Source: Chitinophagaceae bacterium
GTDB taxonomy: Bacteria; Bacteroidota; Bacteroidia; Chitinophagales; Chitinophagaceae
Direction of reading: 5' to 3'
DNA length: 5,249 bases
NCBI GenBank assembly: GCA_025362915.1
Contig: JANYEU010000113.1
Span: 1-5,249 of the forward strand
Below are positions 1 to 4,829 of the stretch, one piece after another. Both the position numbers and the translations under genes were made by a program. The notes below the pieces were generated by a model. It was not told the DNA's origin, searched no databases, and worked only from the letters and a program-made list of their open reading frames with translations. Numbering within the stretch: position 1 is the stretch's first letter; every line of letters begins with the position of its first letter.

Positions 1-257
1 GCAGTTCTATCAATACTTTGTACGGGATCTGATAGATGCAACTTAATATGATTATTGTCATACCAATCCATTGGAGACATGGATAAATCTTCTGCCGTCT
101 TACCAGCAAAGAATTCAGAAAGATGCACACGGTCGTATGCAGGGCGAATCTCTTCGCCAAAAACCACTATCTCAAATTGTTGCGGCTGAGACTTTGCTAC
201 CAGTTTCTCGCAAAACTTATAGCCCACCATACCATTGCCAATAACTACTATTTTCAT
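1..257 (-). CDS. nirB: Nitrite reductase [NAD(P)H] large subunit, N-terminal part (cut by window edge)
   Basis: The reverse strand encodes 85 residues from an ATG at 257 and runs off the left edge, so most of the gene is missing. The start shows a Rossmann FAD-binding strand with GNGMVG (residues 7-12) directly after MKIVVI, then VFGEEIRPAYDRVHLSEFF around residues 32-50. That combination is characteristic of the large subunit of the assimilatory/detoxifying NAD(P)H nitrite reductase. In this family the FAD domain takes electrons from NAD(P)H and passes them through a [2Fe-2S] site to siroheme and [4Fe-4S], reducing nitrite to ammonium in the cytoplasm. Full-length proteins are about 800 residues or more. 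A related FAD-dependent pyridine nucleotide oxidoreductase or a nitrate reductase-associated flavoprotein is possible, because only the FAD domain is visible. It is divergent from the FNR-like regulator at 549, with 291 bp between the starts, which fits control by that regulator. No clear Shine-Dalgarno sequence is seen. Confidence 0.88.
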   Translation of the reverse strand, partial: MKIVVIGNGMVGYKFCEKLVAKSQPQQFEIVVFGEEIRPAYDRVHLSEFFAGKTAEDLSMSPMDWYDNNHIKLHLSDPVQSIDRT

Positions 258-355
258 ATTCTTTAAATGAAAGCGTTAAAAAAAGCAAATGGCAAGCAAT
301 GATATTATTAAAAAACATATACAATATTTAGTTGCTCAATGTTTTTATATTAAAT

Positions 356-390
356 CAAAAGTATGATATAAATCATAAAAAATAAACAGA
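356..390 (-). promoter_or_regulatory. Candidate nirB promoter (Bacteroidota -33/-7 type)
   Basis: On the minus strand TACTTTTG (363 down to 356) matches the Bacteroidota -7 consensus TANNTTTG exactly. A TCTG (390 down to 387), one mismatch from the -33 TTTG, lies 23 nt further upstream, at the long end of the usual spacing. Transcription would start near 350, giving a leader of about 90 nt before the nirB ATG. The FNR-like dyad at 362-377 sits between the two promoter elements and touches the -7 box. The assignment rests on consensus matching only. Confidence 0.4.
362..377. promoter_or_regulatory. FNR/CRP-type operator dyad in the divergent nirB-regulator intergenic region
   Basis: The 16-bp sequence TATGATATAAATCATA is a perfect 6-4-6 inverted repeat. 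Its layout is that of a Crp/Fnr site: TGAT-N4-ATCA is the shared core of the E. coli FNR box (TTGAT-N4-ATCAA) and the CRP box. It differs from the FNR box by having A rather than T at the base before TGAT. It lies in the region shared by nirB and a Crp/Fnr-family gene, so that regulator is the likely ligand (inference). Centred at 369.5, it would be near -20 of the candidate nirB promoter, a geometry typical of repression. It is about 180 bp from the regulator start. A further TATGAT half-site occurs at 456-461. Confidence 0.6.
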
Positions 391-478
391 TATATTTTTT
401 TTATATTTATAATAATATTAAATTAAACTTTTTTTAATTTGTATATTAGGTGTAATATGATTGATTTTTGAACTTAAC

Positions 479-490
479 ATCATGCATGAT
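479..490. promoter_or_regulatory. Second perfect palindrome upstream of the FNR-like gene
   Basis: ATCATGCATGAT is a perfect 12-bp palindrome centred 64 bp upstream of the regulator ATG. It contains the same ATGAT/ATCAT half-sites as the dyad at 362-377, but pointing outward with a 2-bp spacer instead of inward with 4 bp. It could be an autoregulatory site or a chance palindrome in AT-rich DNA. I could not identify a convincing -33/-7 promoter for the regulator around it. Confidence 0.3.
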
Positions 491-548
491 TATTGAAAAT
501 ATTACCTTGCACCGCTTAGTGTTTATTGTAGGGTAATTAAGTATTAAC

Positions 549-1238
549 ATGAAAGAGAGTAAGAAAGGGTGTGATTTAAAGAGTTGTGTATTCTGTAAAC
601 TATGTCTTAAAGAGTGGCTCCCAGCTATTAATTTGAATAGAAAAACATTCGAATACAAGAAAGGGGAGGTGATATTTACGGAAGGGGAGAAGGTGGAAGG
701 CATATACTTTGTATTCTCAGGCACAGTAAAGGTTCACAAGAAATGGGGAGATGATAAAGAGCTGATTCTTCGGTTTGCCAAGAAAGGAGATATTTTCGGA
801 CATAGGGGCATGGGTAATAATCCATTGTATCCCATTTCTGCTACTGCCATAGAAAATGTTACCGCTTGTTTTATAAATCTGGATTTCTTTATTTCTTCTC
901 TAACCGTTAATCACGCGTATGCGTTACAATTGATGATGTTTTTTGCGGATGAACTACAAGAGTCAGAAAAGAATATGCGCAATCTGGCACACATGTCAGT
1001 AAAAGGACGAGTGGCAAGTGCCTTGATAAGATTAAAGGATAAGTTTGGAATAACAGAAGCTGGACATATAAATATGAGTCTATCCCGCCAAGACATTGCC
1101 TCTTTTGCCGGAACCACTTATGAAACTGTGTTTAGGGTATTGAGCGAGTTCTCAGAAAATGAAATTGTAGAGAGCGATGGCAAGAATATAACCATCAAAA
1201 ATTTAGATGGGTTGATTCAGCAAACCAGTGAAGGGTAG
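549..1238 (+). CDS. Crp/Fnr-family transcriptional regulator, FNR-like with probable Fe-S cysteines
   Basis: This is a complete 229-residue protein with the usual Crp/Fnr layout and length. An N-terminal cysteine cluster (C8, C13, C16, C19) is followed by a cyclic-nucleotide-binding-type beta-roll (about 33-117, with KKGEVIFTEGE and the SGTVKVHKK strand), a long dimerisation helix (about 121-147) and a winged helix-turn-helix with its core at 178-201 (LSRQDIASFAGTTYETVFRV). Recognition-helix E192 and R196 correspond to the conserved Glu and Arg of FNR and CRP; Y191 and F195 stand where FNR has Val and Ser. The segment TAIENVTACFINLDFF aligns with the E. coli FNR stretch carrying C122, placing C107 at that ligand. 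cAMP-contacting residues of CRP are not evident. It likely senses O2 or NO through a [4Fe-4S] cluster (inference). It is divergent from nirB, pointing to control of nitrite reduction. The ATG at 549 keeps the whole cysteine cluster. No terminator is seen downstream. Confidence 0.9.
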   Translation: MKESKKGCDLKSCVFCKLCLKEWLPAINLNRKTFEYKKGEVIFTEGEKVEGIYFVFSGTVKVHKKWGDDKELILRFAKKGDIFGHRGMGNNPLYPISATAIENVTACFINLDFFISSLTVNHAYALQLMMFFADELQESEKNMRNLAHMSVKGRVASALIRLKDKFGITEAGHINMSLSRQDIASFAGTTYETVFRVLSEFSENEIVESDGKNITIKNLDGLIQQTSEG

Positions 1239-1265
1239 AACCAATAATGCAAATTCTATTTATAC

Positions 1266-1560
1266 TAAGTAGTTGGAAAGAAATAAACATCACTTTTAAG
1301 AAATAAGATTAACCGCAAAGTGCACAAAGCCATTCCGCAAAGAATACATAAAGGAATTGTTGGTTTTAGGTAAAACGTTTCACTTTGAGGACGCAAAGAG
1401 GGGAGGAATAAAAGGGAGAATGATTTAACCGCAAAGTCCGCCAAGCCATTAATGCAAAGAATGCGCAAAGGGATTGCATTATTTTTAAGTAAAAGCGTTT
1501 TACTTAAAGGACACAAAGACGGGAGTATAAAAAAGGACGTTTATTTAGTGCAACTACTTA
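1266..1560. mobile_element. MITE-like element with terminal inverted repeats and CGCAAAG-rich core
   Basis: TAAGTAGTTG at 1266-1275 is matched by its exact reverse complement CAACTACTTA at 1551-1560. The match resumes inside, with AAATAAAC at 1281-1288 against GTTTATTT at 1539-1546, giving imperfect terminal inverted repeats of about 25 bp on a 295-bp unit. There is no plausible coding sequence inside: the minus-strand frame is Leu/Cys-rich as expected of repeat read-through. A clear target-site duplication is not visible. The layout fits a non-autonomous miniature element. CGCAAAG-rich intergenic repeats are, as I recall, common in Bacteroidota, but the flanking inverted repeats are what I see here. 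Confidence 0.5.
1308..1540. repeat. Two direct copies (~115 bp) of a CGCAAAG-containing unit
   Basis: Copy A (about 1308-1420) and copy B (about 1423-1540) align over their whole length. Both start with TTAACCGCAAAG and carry CCATT followed by GCAAAGAA in the middle. Both then have a short hairpin, GGACRCAAAG and a GGGAG-ATAAAA tail. The AACCGCAAAG starts are 116 bp apart. In copy B the hairpin is perfect: 11-bp arms at 1484-1494 and 1498-1508 around a GCG loop. In copy A the corresponding hairpin keeps most pairs, with one G-T wobble and one mismatch, suggesting that structure is retained while sequence drifts. Confidence 0.7.
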
Positions 1561-1749
1561 TAATAGCCTTCAATTATATGTTTTATCTGGAAACCTGGAA
1601 CAGGCAGGCATCCCAAAAATAATTATCCAAACAATTAATATCTTTCTTCCATTAACTATAAACCTCCTTATTTTGTAGCACTTAAAAGCATTAGTTTTCA
1701 AAAATTTTTTTATAAAAAAGTAGAGTTTTCTTGAAATACTGAAAGGAGT

Positions 1750-1777
1750 TTGCCCAATAATGGTTACATTACATTTT
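1750..1777 (+). promoter_or_regulatory. Candidate promoter of the 312-residue protein gene
   Basis: TTG at 1750-1752 is followed after 17 nt by TACATTTT at 1770-1777, which matches TANNTTTG at five of six fixed positions. This would place the transcription start about 35 nt upstream of the ATG at 1818. Upstream, 1561-1749 is AT-rich and I see nothing else definite in it. Confidence 0.3.
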
Positions 1778-1817
1778 TTAAAAACAATTTATTCATTTAT
1801 ACCTAAAACAATTGCAA

Positions 1818-2756
1818 ATGTCGCACATCAATTATTCAGCAGTTTATGAAGAACAACGTAAAAACCAGAAAGCCTGCTACAAAAAACATACGGACGATGC
1901 GGCTGCAAGTCCATTAATCAGTTACATGACCAAAGTGGGAATTGATTTTGTACAAGATATTGCTGATGGCATTACGGCGGATGGCCACAATACCAGTAGT
2001 TTGGCAATTATTGGGCAAAGTGAAAAAGCCACAAAAGACCGTAACAATGCTTTTGCACCTGTTTGGCGGCGGACGTTGATGTGGATACAGTTTTTAAAAC
2101 CACTTTTTAAGGAGAACATGAAGGAATTTACGGAATGGAGTGTGGATGTTGACGTAAATGGCAAGATACTCTTTGCCACCACTTTTGCAAAAAAGGTGGT
2201 GGTTACCAAGGCAATGATTGCAAAACATGGAGCTTATGCGGCGGGCACAAGCCCGTTGCAACCTTTTATTACTACCAATAAAGATGATTTGGTAAAATTG
2301 CTTGGCAAGACAACAGATGCCGATGCCTTTGAAGTAAGTAGGGATGATTTGAAAGCCAAAGCCGAAGTAGAAACGGGAAAAAGAAATACAGTATGGGCAA
2401 AACCCTACAGTAACCAAAAGGATATTGGAACCTACTTAGTGGGGCTTTATCCCGAGGATAAAAAAACGGTTGCCCTATGGGGATATGATGTGGTGGATGC
2501 GGTGCCTGCTGCAAAAGAAAAAACAATTACAGTGAAACCATTAGTACGAAGGGCTGTATCGGGGATAGTGAAGGGAACTGTACTGAAAAATACTGGTAAG
2601 AAAGACTTTAATGTGTATAAAGGCAGAAAGGGGCTTGGTGATGGAACGCTGTTGAAAGTTGGGGAAGAGATGGGGATGAATAAGGGATGTAGTGCGATAG
2701 TGGTATTTAACCCTACTGATATTGGTGATATAATGTTTAGTGTTACTACTAAATAA
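1818..2756 (+). CDS. Protein of unknown function, 312 residues
   Basis: I do not recognise this family. I place the start at the ATG at 1818 (MSHINYSAVY). An in-frame TTG at 1812 would add only two residues and is a weaker choice. There is no signal peptide or membrane segment, so the protein is probably cytoplasmic. The N-terminal part (about 1-110) looks helical, with charged segments and a Trp-containing stretch (VWRRTLMWIQFLKPLFKENM, 82-101). A middle part (about 110-230) is mixed, with AYAAGTSPLQPF (139-150) and NTVWAKPYSNQKDIGTYLVGLY (190-211). The C-terminal part (about 235-312) looks like beta strands rich in Val and Gly (TITVKPLVRRAVSGIVKGTV) and ends with a FNPTDIGDIMFSV segment, which could be an immunoglobulin-like or carbohydrate-binding fold (weak inference). 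It stands alone, bounded by the repeat element upstream and a strong terminator downstream, so it is most likely monocistronic. The intact frame, coding-like composition and terminator support a real gene. Confidence 0.82.
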   Translation: MSHINYSAVYEEQRKNQKACYKKHTDDAAASPLISYMTKVGIDFVQDIADGITADGHNTSSLAIIGQSEKATKDRNNAFAPVWRRTLMWIQFLKPLFKENMKEFTEWSVDVDVNGKILFATTFAKKVVVTKAMIAKHGAYAAGTSPLQPFITTNKDDLVKLLGKTTDADAFEVSRDDLKAKAEVETGKRNTVWAKPYSNQKDIGTYLVGLYPEDKKTVALWGYDVVDAVPAAKEKTITVKPLVRRAVSGIVKGTVLKNTGKKDFNVYKGRKGLGDGTLLKVGEEMGMNKGCSAIVVFNPTDIGDIMFSVTTK

Positions 2757-2778
2757 TGTTTGAAGATATGGCTATAAG

Positions 2779-2819
2779 GGCTATCTAGCTTTGATTTGGC
2801 AAAGTGAGATAGCCTTTTT
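2779..2819 (+). terminator. Rho-independent terminator of the 312-residue protein gene
   Basis: GGCTATCT (2779-2786) pairs with AGATAGCC (2807-2814). An inner CTTTG/CAAAG stem extends the helix, and TTTTT follows immediately at 2815-2819. It lies 22 bp after the stop codon of the upstream gene. Confidence 0.85.
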
Positions 2820-2856
2820 ATTGTAAGGAAAAAATGGAATGTAAAGTGACAGAAAA

Positions 2857-3008
2857 GAAATTAACATCACTTTTGAGGATAAAAGATAATGGTTATCCGC
2901 TATTTGTTATTTTATTTTGCCTTCCTTAAATTCAAGATACCTTTTGCAAAATAGCGGATAGCCATTGATAAGATTAACGATAAGTTTGTCAAGCCATTAC
3001 CAAAGAAA
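2857..3008. repeat. Degenerate relative of the 1266-1560 element, interrupted by a hairpin
   Basis: The left part (2857-2887) resembles 1280-1309, including the exact 12-mer AACATCACTTTT. The right part (about 2968-3008) resembles the start of the CGCAAAG units, with ATAAGATTAAC, CAAGCCATT and CAAAGAA in the same order. The two parts, nearly contiguous in the intact element, are here separated by the inverted repeat at 2888-2966. The copy lacks the second unit and the right terminal repeat, so it is a decayed fragment. Confidence 0.5.
2888..2966. mobile_element. 79-bp hairpin element with 18-bp inverted repeats, probable small insertion
   Basis: AATGGTTATCCGCTATTT (2888-2905) pairs along its whole length with the arm at 2949-2966, with a single G-T wobble. 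The spacer between the arms is 43 nt. The flanks carry a near-duplication: GATAAAAGAT just before (2878-2887) and GATAAGAT just after (2967-2974). This is what a small insertion into the degenerate repeat copy would leave. No coding capacity is present. A purely structural repeat is an alternative. Confidence 0.5.
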
Positions 3009-3035
3009 TAAAACAATAATGCTTAATAAACTCTA

Positions 3036-3203
3036 AAAAAGCTATAATTCAACATTTAAAAGCCATAATTCGACACTAAAAAGCCGTAATTTGACACCAA
3101 AAAGCCGTAATTTGACACCAAAAAACCATAATTCGACCCTATAAAGCCATAATTTGACACTTTAAAATAACAATTTGTACCTAAAAAGTCATTATTCGAT
3201 ACT
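3036..3203. repeat. Tandem array of about eight 21-bp units
   Basis: Head-to-tail units follow the pattern AAAAAGCCRTAATTYGACACY. Two adjacent units, 3078-3098 and 3099-3119, are identical over 21 bp. Neighbouring units (3036-3057, 3058-3077, 3120-3140, 3141-3162, 3183-3203) carry a few substitutions or small length changes, and the unit at 3163-3182 is the most diverged. The most conserved core is GCC-TAATT-GACAC. There are no spacers, no dyad within the unit, and stop codons occur in the frames that would read through the array, so it is neither a CRISPR array nor an evident coding repeat. Confidence 0.85.
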
Positions 3204-3301
3204 GCAAAATGACTTTATTGACCTTGTTATTGGGAGTATAAGGCGCATATAAGTATTTAATAGGGTGAAATAGATATGATTTGTGTTTTGATAGGTTGAA
3301 T

Positions 3302-3328
3302 TTGCGTCTGTAAATTCCCTTAGATTTG
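3302..3328 (+). promoter_or_regulatory. Candidate promoter of the 168-residue protein gene
   Basis: TAGATTTG at 3321-3328 is a perfect match to the Bacteroidota -7 consensus. TTG at 3302-3304 (within TTTG at 3301-3304) lies 16 nt upstream, slightly closer than usual. The leader would be about 85 nt and would contain a short GGTTT-GAGA-AAACC hairpin at 3345-3358. The -7 box itself lies in the loop of a TTCCCT/AGGGAA inverted repeat (3315-3339). The rest of 3204-3417 shows no gene. Confidence 0.45.
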
Positions 3329-3417
3329 TATGGAGGGAAGTTTGGGTTTGAGAAAACCTGAGTTAGTACAAAAGTTGGTAGCAATTTTTACAGACCACAT
3401 TCACCACGATAATTTTA

Positions 3418-3924
3418 ATGGCAACAATTCTAAACTTTTTTAAACGATTATTTACTGCTAAAGCAGACAAGACTTTGTTTCCAAAAATTTCCTTAGGATT
3501 TAGAGGCGAAGATTTAGAATATGCAACTAAAATTGACTCATTGTACATTAGTTCGACGTGGATAAATGGACGAAGAGTTTATATGGATAATGTTCAGCAT
3601 TGGAAAAGTAAAAAGAGTGTTTCTGATTCTGACAAAGCCGTTATTTTTAAAGACATTATTGAGTTCTTAAATGATAAAACTAGAGAAAAGCCTATTATTG
3701 TTATAAATGTAGACCACGATAAAGAGCTTTGGGAAAATCTTTGTGAAGAATATAAAGAACAAATTATTTCTATAGAATATCAGTCGGACAAAGAAAATGA
3801 CAAATTTGTGTACGACAGTATGCTTGACAATATTCGTAGAGGTGGTTCTATTATTGACGGCAATCAGACCATCGCTACAGAAGAACAATTTTTAGAATAT
3901 TGGAAAAGCAGACAGAAAAGATAA
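3418..3924 (+). CDS. Protein of unknown function, 168 residues
   Basis: I cannot assign a family. The protein is soluble, with no signal peptide or membrane segment, although residues 1-14 (MATILNFFKRLFTA) form a short amphipathic helix that could touch a membrane. A central block (41-64, SLYISSTWINGRRVYMDNVQ onward) looks like beta strands. Then come a helix (74-86), a strand (KPIIVINVD, 91-99), a charged helix (101-114, KELWENLCEEYKEQ) and another strand. The C-terminal end is EEQFLEYWKSRQKR. The size, acidic-and-basic composition, alpha/beta alternation and isolated position among repeats recall small immunity-type or other accessory proteins, but this is only an impression. The ATG at 3418 is the first in frame after the candidate promoter. 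No Shine-Dalgarno sequence is seen. The gene appears to be monocistronic and ends just before the hairpins at 3933. Confidence 0.75.
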   Translation: MATILNFFKRLFTAKADKTLFPKISLGFRGEDLEYATKIDSLYISSTWINGRRVYMDNVQHWKSKKSVSDSDKAVIFKDIIEFLNDKTREKPIIVINVDHDKELWENLCEEYKEQIISIEYQSDKENDKFVYDSMLDNIRRGGSIIDGNQTIATEEQFLEYWKSRQKR

Positions 3925-3932
3925 AACTTTCA

Positions 3933-3995
3933 CTAGCTCAAATATTCAGCGAAGCTGGTCATTTGGGCTAGCCAGTCAGGCCAGTTTGTAACTGG
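3933..3995. repeat. Pair of REP-like hairpins downstream of the 168-residue gene
   Basis: Hairpin 1: CTAGCTCAAAT (3933-3943) pairs with ATTTGGGCTAG (3961-3971) with one wobble, and inside it CAGC-GAA-GCTG (3947-3957) forms a second stem. Hairpin 2: CCAGTT-TGT-AACTGG (3981-3995) is perfect with a 3-nt loop. A direct CCAGT motif links them. Hairpins of this kind resemble REP/RAYT-type repeats of Bacteroidota as I remember them. There is no T-tract directly after either one, so intrinsic termination is less likely, though the first begins only 9 bp after the stop codon. Confidence 0.5.
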
Positions 3996-4024
3996 AATAC
4001 GCTTAGATAAACCCTTGCCTCGGT

Positions 4025-4095
4025 TTGCTTTTCACAAATTGAGCAAAAGCAATTGCAAAGAGTTTTATTTATAAGGATACTAATCTTTTTATCCT
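4025..4095. other. Two further weak inverted repeats in the gene-free stretch
   Basis: TTGCTTTT (4025-4032) pairs with AAAAGCAA (4045-4052). AGGATA (4074-4079) pairs with TATCCT (4090-4095) across a T-rich loop. They may belong to the same repetitive unit as the REP-like hairpins at 3933-3995. Otherwise 3996-4125 shows nothing I can name and no plausible gene. Confidence 0.3.
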
Positions 4096-4135
4096 AAAAG
4101 TAAAATAGTTGTAGCCTTATTCTTTCCTATTGATT

Positions 4136-4235
4136 GGGCGTAAATAAGTTTTTAGCTTTAATAACTGAATTACCAACCCTATAAGGGTTTGAAACCCTTA
4201 TAGGGATTCGCTATTAGCGAAAAACTTATTTACAC
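4136..4235. mobile_element. ~100-bp palindromic MITE-like element with 10-bp direct repeats
   Basis: The outer arms GGGCGTAAATAAGTTTTT (4136-4153) and the reverse complement of 4220-4237 match with one difference, and similarity continues to about 22 bp. The centre is a near-perfect palindrome: CCCTATAAGGGTTT (4177-4190), a single G, then AAACCCTTATAGGG (4192-4205). The unit is flanked by an exact 10-bp direct repeat, CCTATTGATT, at 4126-4135 and 4236-4245, as expected of a target-site duplication. It contains no gene. Together these strongly suggest a non-autonomous insertion mobilised by a transposase encoded elsewhere. Confidence 0.65.
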
Positions 4236-4239
4236 CCTA

Positions 4240-4271
4240 TTGATTTTTGATAGGGCACGCTTTTATATTTG
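4240..4271 (+). promoter_or_regulatory. Candidate promoter of the lipoprotein gene
   Basis: TATATTTG at 4264-4271 is an exact TANNTTTG -7 element. TTG at 4240-4242 lies 21 nt upstream, the expected spacing for Bacteroidota promoters. The TTG falls inside the right copy of the 10-bp direct repeat that flanks the palindromic element. The leader would be about 50 nt. Confidence 0.55.
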
Positions 4272-4327
4272 CTGTGTAATTAATAACCACCTACATATTT
4301 TCTATCAAAAAGTAAATCAAAAAAATC

Positions 4328-4804
4328 ATGAAAAAAATTCTAATTGCCTCCGTTGCACTATCCCTGTCTATGGCTAGTCTTGTGCTTTTTCAACTGACAG
4401 GTTGTACAAAAACTACCACCAATACGGTGATTCAGAAAGATACCATCACTAAAACAATTATTGATACGGTGCTGCCTGTGGTTTGTGATGTGAGGGGCAG
4501 GTATACTGGTACTGATCAATCATTCTTAGGTGGAGGCGGAATAGTCACTTATTTTTTAAAAGATAATAATCAGGCTTTATCAAGCGTTCACCCCACAGAT
4601 CCCATTGTTAGTTATGGAGGCTATAGAAACACTTGCGATAGTGTAATTATTTCAGTTTTTTATAGTGCAAATAGTAAATATTATTTGATGAAAGCAAGAA
4701 TTAGCAATGATGGTTCTACCCTTAGCGGCAAATATTATAGTGGTAGCTCCCCTTCTCAAACCAACTCGGCAGATTCTGGAACATTTACAATGAGCAAATT
4801 TTAA
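4328..4804 (+). CDS. Small secreted lipoprotein of unknown function, 158 residues
   Basis: The N-terminus is a lipoprotein signal peptide: MKK, a hydrophobic core (residues 4-21) and the lipobox LTGC with the lipidated cysteine at 26. Mature residues 27-48 are a Thr-rich linker (TKTTTNTVIQKDTITKTIID), typical of the tether that follows the cysteine in Bacteroidota lipoproteins. From about 53 the protein looks like a small all-beta domain (RGRYTGTD, GIVTYFLKDNNQ, VSYGGYRNTCDSVIISVFY, YYLMKARISNDGSTLSGKYY) ending in SGTFTMSKF. C53 and C103 could form a disulphide outside the cytoplasm. No catalytic motif is seen. There is no acidic stretch just after the cysteine like the known Bacteroidota surface-export signal, so an inner-leaflet periplasmic location is as likely as surface exposure. 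It has its own candidate promoter and a strong terminator, so it is monocistronic. Confidence 0.88.
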   Translation: MKKILIASVALSLSMASLVLFQLTGCTKTTTNTVIQKDTITKTIIDTVLPVVCDVRGRYTGTDQSFLGGGGIVTYFLKDNNQALSSVHPTDPIVSYGGYRNTCDSVIISVFYSANSKYYLMKARISNDGSTLSGKYYSGSSPSQTNSADSGTFTMSKF

Positions 4805-4829
4805 AAATAATTAGTTCTCATATAAAAAT

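Noticed and set aside
446..724. Minus-strand open frame over the regulator start.
   Set aside because: It overlaps the intergenic region and the Crp/Fnr coding sequence and has no protein-like features of its own.
1265..1516. Minus-strand open frame of 83 codons.
   Set aside because: It reads through the CGCAAAG repeat units and yields a Leu/Cys-rich low-complexity peptide, a familiar spurious product of such repeats.
1760..1849. A 29-codon upstream reading frame (ATG at 1760, preceded by AAAGGAG) overlapping the start of the 312-residue gene, possible translational coupling.
   Set aside because: The purine run is 12 nt from the ATG, Bacteroidota rarely depend on Shine-Dalgarno sites, and the candidate promoter at 1750-1777 would start transcription after this ATG. 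The peptide is unremarkable.
3036..3203. CRISPR array.
   Set aside because: The 21-bp units abut directly with no unique spacers, and no cas gene is nearby.
3181..3384. Minus-strand open frame of 67 codons between the tandem array and the 168-residue gene.
   Set aside because: It runs into the repeat array, has no recognisable domain and covers the candidate plus-strand promoter.
3933..3971. Intrinsic terminator for the 168-residue gene.
   Set aside because: The stem is stable, but no T-tract follows and the next hairpin has the same REP-like design, so I list it as a repeat.
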